From assembly GCF_006094695.1 (NCBI RefSeq), contig NZ_CP035103.1, positions 2,728,001 through 2,792,000 of the forward strand: 64,000 nucleotides of DNA. The letters run 5' to 3'. Positions within the stretch are counted from its first letter, which is position 1. Each line of letters begins with the position of its first letter. Positions 26,087 to 35,277 of this stretch are shown here, one piece after another. Below the pieces are notes generated by a model. The model ran no database searches. It saw only the letters and a list, made by a program, of their open reading frames with translations, and was not told the DNA's origin. The position numbers and the translations under genes were made by a program. The stretch is from Kocuria rosea (lineage in GTDB: Bacteria; Actinomycetota; Actinomycetes; Actinomycetales; Micrococcaceae).

Positions 26087-27160
26087 ATGATTGTCACAGC
26101 GAAAGAAAAGCGTGTACATGTGTGGGACCCAAATCCCTTTAATCCTTACGGGACGGAGCTGGCACGTGTAATAGGTGGAATTCCTAACGTCACTGCCACT
26201 CACTATACGCGTCGAAATAGACCCTACGGCACGGACGAGGCGCGAACCGTAGAAAGTCTACCGGCTCCAGCAGCGGGAAACCATAGCCATATCCATGCCA
26301 TCACATATATGTTGGCGGTGTTCCACTTTATTGCCGTATGTGTGATTAAGCGCCCTATCATCGTATTCCCATGGATTATGAACCGATGGGAAATTCTGAT
26401 GACACGATTTTTGCAACTCTGCCGCCTGCCCACGGTAATTGTCGTCCATAACCCCATTAAGGAAAGGGATGAACTCGAGCAGGTTAAAGGATTACGCGCT
26501 GTGCGCGAATCTGCAACGGCGCTAGTTGTCCACACTGACCGGCTACGTGCAGGTTCGTCGAAACTTGCTTTAGTAGCGGCCCACCCGAGTTACAAAGCGT
26601 GGAATCTATCCCTCTCTCACCGTCAAAGTGCCGGGCGCCCGTTCCGCCATCTTGATCTACAGCCTGGCCTGACGGCCGTATTTGTAGGAAGCATCCGAGA
26701 GGATAAGGGTTTCTTTGAGCTTCCTAGCTTGGCTGATTTTTTGGATTCCAAAGGTATCCGCCTACTTGTGTGCGTAGGTATCTACAGTCCGCGGGATGTG
26801 GCCACTCTTAGGACTAAGACGAATGTGTCCATCGTGGGGGACGGACGGTCGTACTTGGACGATGAGGTACTACATTCGGCCCTAAAAAAGTCAAATGTGA
26901 TGGTCGCACCATATAGGAATGTCACTGTATCGGGTAGTGTCTTGCTGGCTATGACCATGGGGCTCCCCGTAGTTGCCTTCGATTGCCCCGAGTTTTCCCG
27001 TATTCTAGGAAAGCAAGCACTTGCGCCCGAGGGTGACATGTCGATGTTAGCGGACTTAGCTTTGATGGCAGCGCAAGAAAAGACACACAAGTACAACTGG
27101 GCTGAGAATCAGGATTGCATTTCACGGCATAATTGGGCGTCGATTCTGGCCAACATGTGA
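26087..27160 (+). CDS. glycosyltransferase, GT4-like
   Basis: A 357-residue GT-B-like protein. The N-terminal part has WDPNPFNPYGTELARVIGG and the C-terminal part has AVFVGSIREDKGFFELP, SIVGDGRSYLDDEVLHSALKKSNVMVAPYRNVTVSGSVLLAMTMGLPVVAF, which correspond to the nucleotide-sugar site. AAAGGA lies five bases before the ATG at 26087, and the upstream gene ends 10 bases earlier, so the three genes from wzx form one operon. Donor and acceptor are unknown. Confidence 0.75.
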   Translation: MIVTAKEKRVHVWDPNPFNPYGTELARVIGGIPNVTATHYTRRNRPYGTDEARTVESLPAPAAGNHSHIHAITYMLAVFHFIAVCVIKRPIIVFPWIMNRWEILMTRFLQLCRLPTVIVVHNPIKERDELEQVKGLRAVRESATALVVHTDRLRAGSSKLALVAAHPSYKAWNLSLSHRQSAGRPFRHLDLQPGLTAVFVGSIREDKGFFELPSLADFLDSKGIRLLVCVGIYSPRDVATLRTKTNVSIVGDGRSYLDDEVLHSALKKSNVMVAPYRNVTVSGSVLLAMTMGLPVVAFDCPEFSRILGKQALAPEGDMSMLADLALMAAQEKTHKYNWAENQDCISRHNWASILANM

Positions 27161-27557
27161 GTTTGCGGATTATGGTTTGAAGGAAAGTCTTGGCAATCGT
27201 CCGCTATTTGAAGTGATCCTCCTTCTCTTCAGTCTATTTGCGCCGCTCAGCTTAAGAACTTCGAAAGAATGATTGGTGCTCTATAGCGTGGTTTGCGCAT
27301 AACGGAACGCCCGTAGCCGGGTTGATGGTGAACTCTTTGGTGGTTGCAGGAAATTCCGATGCATGCGATGATCGTCCTGGTCAATCACCCGATACACCTC
27401 GTTCTCGGTATCCGTGATTTCACTCTCATAAAGGGGTTGTCATCGCCGATGGGGTATGACGCTCTATTGACAGGCGGCCAAGGGAAAGTATTCAGACGGT
27501 ATCAAGAAGTCCGAGACGATGCCATGATCACGTCTCTCTAGACGCTAGTGGTCTGTC
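27161..27557. other. non-coding stretch between the glycosyltransferase and IS630
   Basis: About 400 bases. A 65-codon frame at 27344-27541 has no ribosome binding site or recognisable sequence. The segment may be the damaged 3' flank of the operon next to the IS630 insertion. Nothing else is seen. Confidence 0.35.
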
Positions 27558-28647
27558 TTTGAAGTACTTGAGCGGTTGGCATTCTTGAGGATCTTGGTGC
27601 TGGTTTTCGTCCACACGATCGGGTGGCCACGGTAGTTCCAGCCGGTGACGAAGGTGCGGATCTTGGCGTTCGCCTCCTTGACCGAGGCGACGTCGGCCCG
27701 GTGCAGGGCCTGGCGCTCGATGAAGCCTAATCGGACCTCCACGAGGGTCTGCTAGGACACCGAGGCGGGCGTGAAGTGCACCGGGAGCCGGGGTTCTCCA
27801 CCAGCCACGTTCTCTTCTCAGGAGTCTTGTGCACTGCGCAGTTGTCCATTACCAGGTGCGGATAGGCCCGGGCGACCTGCTTCAGGGAGGCCAGGAACTC
27901 CTGACGCCGGCGCCGCGGCTTGCAGGCCGCCGTCACGTGGCCGGTGGCGACCTCCAGCGCGGCGAACAATGTGGAGGTGCCGTGGCGGATGTAGCCGTGG
28001 GTGCGAGCTGCCGGCTTGCCCGGCTGCATGGGCAGTCCCGGGGACGTGCGTTACAGCGCTTGGATGTGGGACTTCTCGTCCACGCACAGTACCACCGCGT
28101 TCTCCGGCCGGGCCAGGTAGAGACCGCCCATGTCGACGACCTTGGCCACCAGTTCCGGGCCGGTGGAGAACTTGAAGGTCCCCTCCCGCCACGGCGCGAT
28201 CCCGTACTCCCGCCAGGCCTTTGCCACCGTGGTGTGGTCGATGCCCAGCCGGGACGCCAGCAGCCGGGAGGACCAGTGCGTGACCCCGAGCCTTTTCGGC
28301 GGGGGGGCCGCAGGTTGGCGGCCACGATCACCCGGTGGTCGATCCGTCGCGGCCGCCCTGTTCGATCGCAGTCGGCCAGCCCAGCGATGCCTGCCTCGGT
28401 GCAACCAACTCGCCGGATGATCACGGTGTTGCAGGTCGTGCCCACCTACTGCGCCATCTCGGTGTTGGAGATGCCCTCTGCGGTCAGCAGCACGATCCGC
28501 GCCCACTGTGCCAGTCCGGCGCGCACCGAGGCGGAGCGCACCAGGCTCTGCAGCGTCTCCCGGTAGCGCTGGCGCAACAGCAGCGGAGCCGCAGGATGAT
28601 TTTCCATAACCCACGATTTCCCCTCACCAACCGCTGAGGTATTTCAA
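27558..28647 (-). mobile_element. decayed IS630-family element
   Basis: Terminal inverted repeats are visible: TTGAAGTACTTGAGCGGTTG near 27559-27578 and, on the other strand, TTGAAATACCTCAGCGGTTG at 28628-28647. Between them the minus strand holds IS630 transposase pieces in several frames: a helix-turn-helix part (HTTVAKAWREYGIAPW), VVLCVDEKSHIQAL (first Asp), PHLVMDNCAVHKTPE (second Asp) and a C-terminal WNYRGHPIVWTKT. At least three frameshifts or stops separate them, so the transposase is dead. Confidence 0.82.
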
Positions 28648-28824
28648 CCCCTCGGCACCCACGAGCTGACGGTCACCACTAAGGGCAACTCCATCAACAT
28701 CTTCGAGGACTGGCGCCCGGCAAGCATGGCCACCATCTCAAATTTCCGCACGGCTACCAGGACCGGTGGGCAGACGAACAACGCTGCAACCCGTATTGAC
28801 GATCTTACGGTGGGGAGACATTAA
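28648..28824 (+). pseudogene. 3' remnant of a lectin-like (concanavalin A-like) protein gene
   Basis: A frame open from the IS630 end (28648) encodes 58 residues and a TAA: LTVTTKGNSINIFEDW, an RTATRTGGQTNNAATR stretch and RIDDLTVGRH. This is the usual ending of a LamG/concanavalin A-like sugar-binding domain (LTV..NG.SI..F.D ... A.R.D...V). The gene body is gone on the other side of the IS. The stop codon overlaps, in TTAA, the stop of the wzy gene on the opposite strand. The call rests on short similarity seen by eye. Confidence 0.55.
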
Positions 28825-30272
28825 GTTCTTGCAGTCACCACCTTAGTAGCCGCGACGTGCCGGGGCGCCGGATGCTGTGACCCGGCAACAGCACGGCGCG
28901 ATTTCCGGGTCACGAACCAGGACGCCAGGAGCACCACGGCCAGTGATGACATGGCGTTGAGCAGCGACCCGCGGAGCACGATGAGCAGGTAGAACGTGGT
29001 GACCCCCGCCAACAAGGGAGGTACCGGGAACACTCTCAGGTGCGCGTCGGTGGCGCGGTCCATGGACCGGAACCAGTACCCCAGGAGCCCCATGCCGAGA
29101 ACTGCGCCGACGACCCCGAAGTTGATGGCCAGCTCAGTCCACATGGGAGAGGAGATGTTCGCGAACTTGTACCCCATGTAGTCGGCCAGCACGATGCCGG
29201 TATCCTCCGGTTTCCCGGGCCACAAAGAGCGGGGAACCCAGAACAGGAGTACACCGACCAACTGCCACCCGTAGGTGGGACCGCTGGCGTCTAGGTAGTC
29301 GAGGGTGTTTACGAACTGGGCGAAGGCGTCGAAGTCCCCGGAGGTCAATGCGGTGACAGGATTCTCCACCTGGATGGACTCGGAGGTGGAGTGCCGGAAC
29401 GTGTCAGCGATCGGGAACAGGAAGAGCAGACCGGCCAGAGCAGCCACGGCGACAATACGGGCGCGGTTGACAGTGGCGTAGGCGCCCAAAGCGGCGAGGA
29501 TGGCCAAGATCACCGTGCCGGCCACATACCGGGCCGTGTTCACGGGATTCACCACGTACAGCAGAAGCACCCCCATCATGAGCGCGGGGAGCATCGAAGC
29601 GCGTAGTCCCGCGGTGAGGCGTTGACGACGCACGGCCATCTGGGCGAGGAACGCGACGAGCAGAGTCATGTTCAGTCCGCCGGTAAGCAGGTTCATCGTC
29701 GCTGGGTTCCCCCAAGTAGCGGCCCGCAACGAGGACAACTCGCCACGGGATAGCAGAAACGACCCGAAGCCGATGGCATTGCCGTAGTAGAGGAACAGTG
29801 CCACCGCCACCAATGTCAAGAGGTTCGCGTTGCGGCGGTCCACCAGGGTCGGGCGGAGTGTCCGGGCGGGGCGTCGGGATTGCCCGGCGAGGAGGCTGCC
29901 GGCTAGTGCGGCCAGAGAACAGACGACCATCACCACGCCGGCCAACGGGTACAGCGACGCATCCAAATACGGAGTCGTGCTGAGAGAAACATCCAGCCGG
30001 TACTGGACATAGGGGGCGAGGCCCATGAACACATAGGTGAACAGCCACAGGACCATGGCGTAGAGCTGCCGGCGGGTCGAGGCGATCACCCCAGCGTAGG
30101 CCAGCCCGGACACGACGATGATCGCCAACGACCACCAGGGGTTCCGGGGGTTGGGTGCTCCGCCGGTGGCTTGGTAAAGCCATCCGGGCACAACGCAACA
30201 CAGGGCAATGGCCGAGATGATGAACAGGACTTGACGCCCAACCGGCGATTTTCGTTCAGGTGTGGGGGGCAC
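28821..30272 (-). CDS. Wzy-like polysaccharide polymerase
   Basis: A 483-residue membrane protein with about 12 hydrophobic segments and a large loop near residues 290-370, the layout of O-antigen polymerases that join repeat units on the outer face of the membrane. Characteristic stretches are LLSRGELSSLRAATWG, FWVPRSLWPGKPEDTG and WTELAINFGVVGAVLGMGLLG. The GTG at 30272 is the only start that keeps the first helix; its ribosome binding site is weak. Sequence identity among polymerases is low, so the call rests on layout and these motifs. Confidence 0.8.
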   Translation of the reverse strand: MPPTPERKSPVGRQVLFIISAIALCCVVPGWLYQATGGAPNPRNPWWSLAIIVVSGLAYAGVIASTRRQLYAMVLWLFTYVFMGLAPYVQYRLDVSLSTTPYLDASLYPLAGVVMVVCSLAALAGSLLAGQSRRPARTLRPTLVDRRNANLLTLVAVALFLYYGNAIGFGSFLLSRGELSSLRAATWGNPATMNLLTGGLNMTLLVAFLAQMAVRRQRLTAGLRASMLPALMMGVLLLYVVNPVNTARYVAGTVILAILAALGAYATVNRARIVAVAALAGLLFLFPIADTFRHSTSESIQVENPVTALTSGDFDAFAQFVNTLDYLDASGPTYGWQLVGVLLFWVPRSLWPGKPEDTGIVLADYMGYKFANISSPMWTELAINFGVVGAVLGMGLLGYWFRSMDRATDAHLRVFPVPPLLAGVTTFYLLIVLRGSLLNAMSSLAVVLLASWFVTRKSRRAVAGSQHPAPRHVAATKVVTART

Positions 30273-30383
30273 CTGGGCAGTGTATCGGCCAGGTGCCCAG
30301 ATGCAGGTGAGGCAACGTCACAGTGTGGCGTATGGGATCAGATACCAGGAATAGGGATGTCCGGGGCAGGATCTACCGGACCC

Positions 30384-31028
30384 TTATAAGATCTCGCGTT
30401 TCACCGAGTCAGCGATGATCTGGTGCCCCTCGTCATTGGGGTGAATGTCATCGTCGTCCATGAGGTCGAAGCGGGTTCCGATGGGGTGGTTGAGGTCCAG
30501 GTATTCCCCTCCCACGGATTCCACCCCTTGCTCTACTTCCTCACCGAATTCCTTAAGTCCGGTACCGAATCCCCCCGCCCGTGTGTACGGCGAGGTCGCA
30601 TAAATTTGCGCGTCCGGGAGGGCTTCCCGGAGCTTCTCGTATGTTCGGCTGATGCCCGGCTCTTGGTCCACGTTGAGGGCGTTGCCAGCTGAGGAAACGA
30701 TCACGATATCCGGTTGGGAAATGATCAAGTCGGTGAGGTTGTCCCAGTAGGGTTTCGCCCCGACCACGGTGCCAGCCGTTGCATAGTTCGTGCCGCTCAC
30801 CCCGTAATTCAGCTCGACCCATTTCATGTCCCGAGACAACACGGTTGTCCATCTTTTGGACCTGTTAGTTGCCCCACCACCCATGGTGAATGAGTCGCCG
30901 ATGAACGCAACCTCTGTGGTTTTGGGCGGCGGCGTGTAGGTGACCGGCGATGTGTAAGTAGAGGTTGCTTGAGTGATACTCGCCTGCGCCTGCTCCGCCT
31001 GAACCATGGAGGCGCCGAGTCCTCCAAT
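30384..31028 (-). pseudogene. SGNH/GDSL hydrolase, main part (interrupted by IS256)
   Basis: An esterase or acetyl-transfer-type SGNH fold: VAFIGDSFTMGGG (block I with the nucleophile Ser), YGVSGTNYATAG (Gly block), VSSAGNALN (Asn block) and DDDIHPNDEGHQ (Asp-x2-His block) are all present, so the catalytic part is intact. The N-terminus is missing: the frame is open to 31028, where an IS256 element begins. The first 33 codons lie on the other side, at 32441-32541. Joining the two at the 8-base duplication gives a single 245-residue frame with an N-terminal membrane anchor. An internal ATG at 31007 might still allow a soluble product. Confidence 0.85.
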
Positions 31029-32440
31029 AGTTGAGCCCCCGATAGTGGTGTAGCGCGGTGGCCCTGCTCGTCGTTGCGGACGAGGGCGCGGCCACCGTGA
31101 GATCTTTCGAGTTCACCTCTCACAGCACCCTCGAAAGGACATCATCACGATGACCGCTCCTCACATTGTCGACCCCACCGGCCTGCTCGGTGAAGCCCTG
31201 TCCGAAGCCTCGCCGGATCTGATGCGCAACCTGCTGCAGACGGTGATCAACGCGCTGCTCTCCGCCGACGCGGACGCGGTGGTCGGCGCCGAGTGGGGCC
31301 GACCCGCTCCCGAGCGGGTAACCCAGCGCAACGGCTACCGCCACCGCGACCTCGACACCCGCGTGGGCACGATCGACGTAGCCGTCCCGAAACTGCGGGC
31401 CGGCACCTACTTCCCGGAGTGGTTGCTGGAGCGCCGCAAGCGGGCCGAGTCCGCGCTGATCACCGTGGTCGCCGACTGCTACCTCGCCGGGGTCTCGACC
31501 CGCCGGATGGACAAGCTGGTGAAGACCCTTGGGATCAACGCCCTGTCGAAGTCCCAGGTCTCAAGGATGGCCGGTGACCTCGACGAGCACGTGGAGTCCT
31601 TCCGCCACCGGCCCCTCGGGGACGTCGGGCCGTTCACCTTCGTCGCCGCCGACGCACTGACGATGAAAGTCCGCGAGGGCGGGCGCGTGGTGAACGCGGT
31701 CGTGCTCCTGGCCACCGGGGTCAACGGTGACGGCCACCGTGAGGTCCTGGGCATGCGGGTGGCCACGGCCGAGACCGGGGCGGCCTGGAACGAGTTCTTC
31801 GCCGATCTGGTGGCCCGCGGCCTGGGCGGGGTCCGCCTGGTCACCAGTGACGCCCACGCCGGGCTCAAGGACGCGATCGCGGCGAACCTGCCCGGGGCGT
31901 CCTGGCAGAGGTGCCGCACCCACTACGCGGCCAATCTCATGTCGATTTGCCCGAAGTCCATGTGGCCGGCCGTCAAAGCCATGCTCCACAGCGTCTACGA
32001 CCAGCCCGACGCGACAGCCGTGAACGCCCAGTTCGACCGGTTGCTGGACTACGTCGCCGAGAAGCTGCCCGCGGTGGCTGAATACCTGGCCGATGCCCGT
32101 GAGGACATCCTCGCGTTCACGAACTTCCCCAAGGACGTCTGGGCCCAGATCTGGTCCAACAACCCAGCTGAGCGGCTGAACCGGGAGATCCGGCGCCGGA
32201 CCGACGCGGTCGGGATCTTCCCCAACCGGCAAGCCATCGTCCGCCTCGTGGGAGCCGTGCTGGCCGAGCAGACCGACGAGTGGGCCGAAGGCCGCCGCTA
32301 TCTCGGCCTCGAGGTCCTCACCCGCTGCCGGCTCACCACCGTCGCGGACACCGGAAGCGAGGTGACCACCGACCCCCTGACCGCGCTCACAGCCTGACCC
32401 TTACACGAAAGATCGCTACACCACTCCAGGGGGCTTGACC
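31029..32440 (+). mobile_element. IS256-family element with 8-base target duplication
   Basis: The element is flanked by CCTCCAAT at 31021-31028 and 32441-32448. The two ends are imperfect inverted repeats of about 27 bases (21 matches), sharing AGTGGTGTAGCG at their inner side (about 31044-31055 and the complement at 32414-32425). Target duplications of 8-9 bases are the IS256 rule. A clean duplication inside a gene indicates simple, fairly recent transposition. Confidence 0.93.
31150..32397 (+). CDS. IS256-family transposase (copy A)
   Basis: A 415-residue Transposase_mut protein. The DDE core has [12 protein letters not shown] (first Asp), [13 protein letters not shown] (second Asp) with the conserved [12 protein letters not shown], and [26 protein letters not shown] (Glu). 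The ATG at 31150 has AAAGGA ten bases upstream. The gene is full length and looks functional. It is a paralogue, not a copy, of the transposase at 33275. Confidence 0.93.
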   Translation: MTAPHIVDPTGLLGEALSEASPDLMRNLLQTVINALLSADADAVVGAEWGRPAPERVTQRNGYRHRDLDTRVGTIDVAVPKLRAGTYFPEWLLERRKRAESALITVVADCYLAGVSTRRMDKLVKTLGINALSKSQVSRMAGDLDEHVESFRHRPLGDVGPFTFVAADALTMKVREGGRVVNAVVLLATGVNGDGHREVLGMRVATAETGAAWNEFFADLVARGLGGVRLVTSDAHAGLKDAIAANLPGASWQRCRTHYAANLMSICPKSMWPAVKAMLHSVYDQPDATAVNAQFDRLLDYVAEKLPAVAEYLADAREDILAFTNFPKDVWAQIWSNNPAERLNREIRRRTDAVGIFPNRQAIVRLVGAVLAEQTDEWAEGRRYLGLEVLTRCRLTTVADTGSEVTTDPLTALTA

Positions 32441-32541
32441 CCTCCAATCAGCAAGATCCCGATGACCAGGATCCCAGCATCGACCCATTTCTGGGCTGGA
32501 TGTCTAGAAGGTTGACGGTCAGTGTGGGGGGTGCGTTGCAT
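32441..32541 (-). pseudogene. 5' end of the SGNH hydrolase gene cut off by IS256
   Basis: From ATG 32541 the frame reads MQRTPHTDRQPSRHPAQKW, then VDAGILVIGILLIGG, ending in the duplicated target ATTGGAGG (minus strand). Across the IS the gene continues LGASMVQAEQAQ at 31020. The hydrophobic run forms an N-terminal membrane anchor, so the intact enzyme would face the outside of the cell. No strong ribosome binding site precedes the ATG. Confidence 0.78.
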
Positions 32542-32569
32542 GAGCGAAAGTTTACCGGCCACCGTCCCC

Positions 32570-32880
32570 TAACGAGTCCACATGACACGAGCCCAACAGG
32601 TCGCCTGGGTATGAACTGTCACGGCTTCTTCTGGATCACGCACCGTGGAGCACCACCGGTTGTCCCGGAAGATTCGCTCTGCGCTGCGCTCACACATCAC
32701 CTCGCCGGCCTCATCTTCCTCATCGACCAGGAAGCGGTAGCCGAACTCGGGGTCTCGTCGTGGTGGGCGTCGAACAACGCGTTCATTCGGTAGACCTGGG
32801 TCACATCGACCACGGTGATCGGGGCTGCCAGCCAGCGGTAGTAGGGCTGGCGGGCGAACTTCAGCACCCGTCACATCACC
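32570..32880 (-). pseudogene. IS3-family transposase fragment
   Basis: LKFARQPYYRWLAAPI followed by VYRMNALFDAHHD matches the start of IS3 OrfB proteins. After a frame change DPEFGYRFLVDE continues the same region, as in the intact orfB at 5633 (FGYRFISDE). The catalytic core is missing. The fragment was left behind by an earlier element and sits next to the IS256 insertion. Confidence 0.7.
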
Positions 32881-33207
32881 TCGACGGCAAATCGGTCGGT
32901 GGCAGCTCTGTCACGAGCGGGTAGGGCTGTAATGGCTTCTGGCGGGCCTGTGGCCGGCTGAGAGGCTGAGCCGTAGTTCGGTCGTTTGACTCCGGGTAGA
33001 ACCGACCCGCGGATGTTGCGACGACCGCTAGAACCCACCCGACGATAAAGGATCAACATTTGCTCGGCGTTGACAACGCCCACAGCATCAACACCGGCAC
33101 CAGCTCCTATCGGCTGCGCACTACCCGTGCCCGAAAGGGAGCCGCCGGCCCCAGTAGCGTCCCCTAGCGTGGTGTACGCCGGGCCCGGAGGGCGTGGCGT
33201 TCCGAAC
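32881..33207. other. unassigned stretch between IS fragments
   Basis: About 330 bases. A minus-strand frame contains an Ala/Gly-rich stretch (GDATGAGGSLSGTGSAQPIGAG, then VVNAEQMLILYRRVG) that could be a fragment of a surface protein, but it has no start, family or flanking support. I see nothing else. Confidence 0.3.
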
Positions 33208-34557
33208 GTGAGGCGGCCACCGCGTGATTCTTGGAAAGACCGACCAAAGTCTTTTCTCAAGGAGAACTCACGCGATGACCGCACCTCATGATATCGACCC
33301 TGCCCGCTTCCTTCAGGAGCACCTCGAGCAGGCCTCACCGGACCTGATGCGCCAGATGCTGACCACCTTCATCAACGCGCTGATGAGTGCTGAGGCCGAC
33401 ACCGTGTGCGGGGCCGAGTACGGCCGGGCCAGCGACGCCCGGGTGAACTCGCGCAACGGGTACCGGGCCCGGGAGTTCGACACCCGCACCGGCACCATCG
33501 ACGTCGCGATTCCGAAGCTGCGCCAAGGCTCCTACTTCCCGGACTGGCTGCTGGAACGCCGGCGCCGCGCCGAGGCCGCCCTGACCTCGGTGGTGGCCAC
33601 CTGCTACCTGCTGGGCGTCTCCACGAGGCGGATGAACAAGCTCGTGGAAACCCTCGGGATCACCCGGTTGTCGAAGTCCCAGGTCTCGGTCATGGCCGCC
33701 GACCTGGATGCGCAGGTGGAGGCCTTCCGCACCCGGCCGCTGGACGCTTCGCCCTACACGTTCGTGGCCGCCGACGCCCTGGTGCTGAAGGTCCGCGAAG
33801 GCAGGCGGGTGGTCAACGTGCACGCGATGATCGCCACCGGCGTCAACGCCGACGGCCACCGCGAGGTCCTCGGGATCCAGGTGTCCTCGGCCGAGGACGG
33901 GGCCGGCTGGCTGGGGTTCTTCCGCGACCTCGTCGCCCGGGGACTGGCCGGGGTGAAGCTGGTGACCAGTGACGCCCACGCCGGGCTGGTCGCGGCGATC
34001 GGGGCCACCCTGCCCGGGGCGTCCTGGCAGCGGTGCCGTACTCACTACGCGGCCAACCTCATGTCTGCCACGCCCAAGGCCTCCTGGCCCTGGGTCAAGA
34101 CCCTGTTGCACTCCGTCTACGACCAGCCCGACCAGGCGTCTGTGCACGATCAGTTCGACCGAGTCCTGGATGCCCTGGCCGAGAAGCTCCCACGGGTCGG
34201 GCACCACCTCGAGGCCGCCCGGGCCGACGTCCTCGCCTTCACGGCCTTCCCCAAGGCCTGTTGGCGCCAGATCTGGTCCAACAACCCGCAAGAGCGGCTG
34301 AACAAGGAGATCCGCCGGCGCACCGACGTGGTCGGGATCTTCCCCGACCGGACCTCCCTGATCCGGCTCGTCGGAGCAGTGCTGGCCGAGCAGCACGACG
34401 AGTGGATCGAAGCCCGCCGCTACCTCGGCATCGAGCTCCTCCAGCAGGCCCAAGCCGTGGGCACCACCGTGGCCGACGACGACGAGAAGGAGGACACCTA
34501 CCCCGGTCTGGCCCTCAGCGCCTGACCACCCCAAGAATCACGCGGTGACTGCGTTAC
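33208..34557 (+). mobile_element. IS256-family element (copy B), no target duplication seen
   Basis: The ends share CACCGCGTGATTCTTGG, at 33218-33234 and as the complement at 34531-34547, and weaker similarity extends outward to about 33208 and 34557. The 8 bases outside do not match each other, so flanking DNA has probably rearranged since insertion or one end was replaced. Confidence 0.75.
33275..34525 (+). CDS. IS256-family transposase (copy B)
   Basis: A 416-residue Transposase_mut protein with [39 protein letters not shown] and IWSNNPQERLNKEIRRRTDVVGIFPD, so all three catalytic residues are present. AAGGAG lies ten bases upstream of the ATG at 33275. It differs throughout from copy A and ends in a different tail (DDDEKEDTYPGLALSA), so the two elements arrived independently. 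Confidence 0.93.
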   Translation: MTAPHDIDPARFLQEHLEQASPDLMRQMLTTFINALMSAEADTVCGAEYGRASDARVNSRNGYRAREFDTRTGTIDVAIPKLRQGSYFPDWLLERRRRAEAALTSVVATCYLLGVSTRRMNKLVETLGITRLSKSQVSVMAADLDAQVEAFRTRPLDASPYTFVAADALVLKVREGRRVVNVHAMIATGVNADGHREVLGIQVSSAEDGAGWLGFFRDLVARGLAGVKLVTSDAHAGLVAAIGATLPGASWQRCRTHYAANLMSATPKASWPWVKTLLHSVYDQPDQASVHDQFDRVLDALAEKLPRVGHHLEAARADVLAFTAFPKACWRQIWSNNPQERLNKEIRRRTDVVGIFPDRTSLIRLVGAVLAEQHDEWIEARRYLGIELLQQAQAVGTTVADDDEKEDTYPGLALSA

Positions 34558-34714
34558 ACAGAGATGATGGACGCAGGTTCCGGCCCCTGATCCCCGACCA
34601 CACCCCGCGACGGAGAGCGGGACGTCACCGACAGCCCGGCCAGCACAATCAATACCCCGGGGGTGGGGCCAAATCAGACCATCACAGTGGGGCCAAATGG
34701 GGTTGTCATACTCA

Positions 34715-35270
34715 CGTGGAATGGGTCCAGCGTGGCCGTACGGATTCTGCTGGTGAACGCCGGCCCTGGGCCGAGGGCCAGTCGGCGTGGACGCTCCCGG
34801 TGCGGCCCGGCACGAGATCGAGAAACCGCGCCCGGGGGCGGCCGTGCTCGTCGCGGGGAGTGGTCCACGATGCCGGTTGATCAGACCGGTCCCCGGCAGG
34901 CCGCCGTGGCGCCAGACGTTTCGTCCACGCCCAGGGCGTTCACTCCGATGAGCCGGTCCTCGGCGGCCAACTGGGGCTGGATGGCCGGGGAGATGGCGTT
35001 CCCAACGGTGTTCCAGGAGACCCCGAGCATCTCGGCCAGAGCCGAGATGGCGATGTCATGGACTCGCAGCCGAGCCACGGCCCAGACGAGCGCCCGAGTG
35101 GTCAGCCTCGCCCGTGGCGCCGCTAGTTCGTGGACCCCGTTGAAGGTCGTCACCTCGGAGGTGTCTTCGTGGCAGCGGTAGCGGCGCTTGCGCCACACCA
35201 CGCGCACGGGCACTCCGGCTCAGGGCATATCGTGGAGCAGCACCGGCACCCAGCCGTGGCCGACCGCCTG
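34715..35270 (-). pseudogene. ISL3-family transposase fragment
   Basis: VPVRVVWRKRRYRCHE, RARLTTRALVWAVARLRVHD, WNTVGNAI and IGVNALGVDE match the zinc-finger and helix-turn-helix half of ISL3 transposases. A frame change follows, then the start of the catalytic region (HSPRRARPPPGAVSRS... TLDPF in shifted frames). An in-frame TGA (CCC TGA GCC, about 35219) interrupts the N-terminal part. The C-terminal half is absent. Confidence 0.75.
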
Positions 35271-35277
35271 AGTTTGT

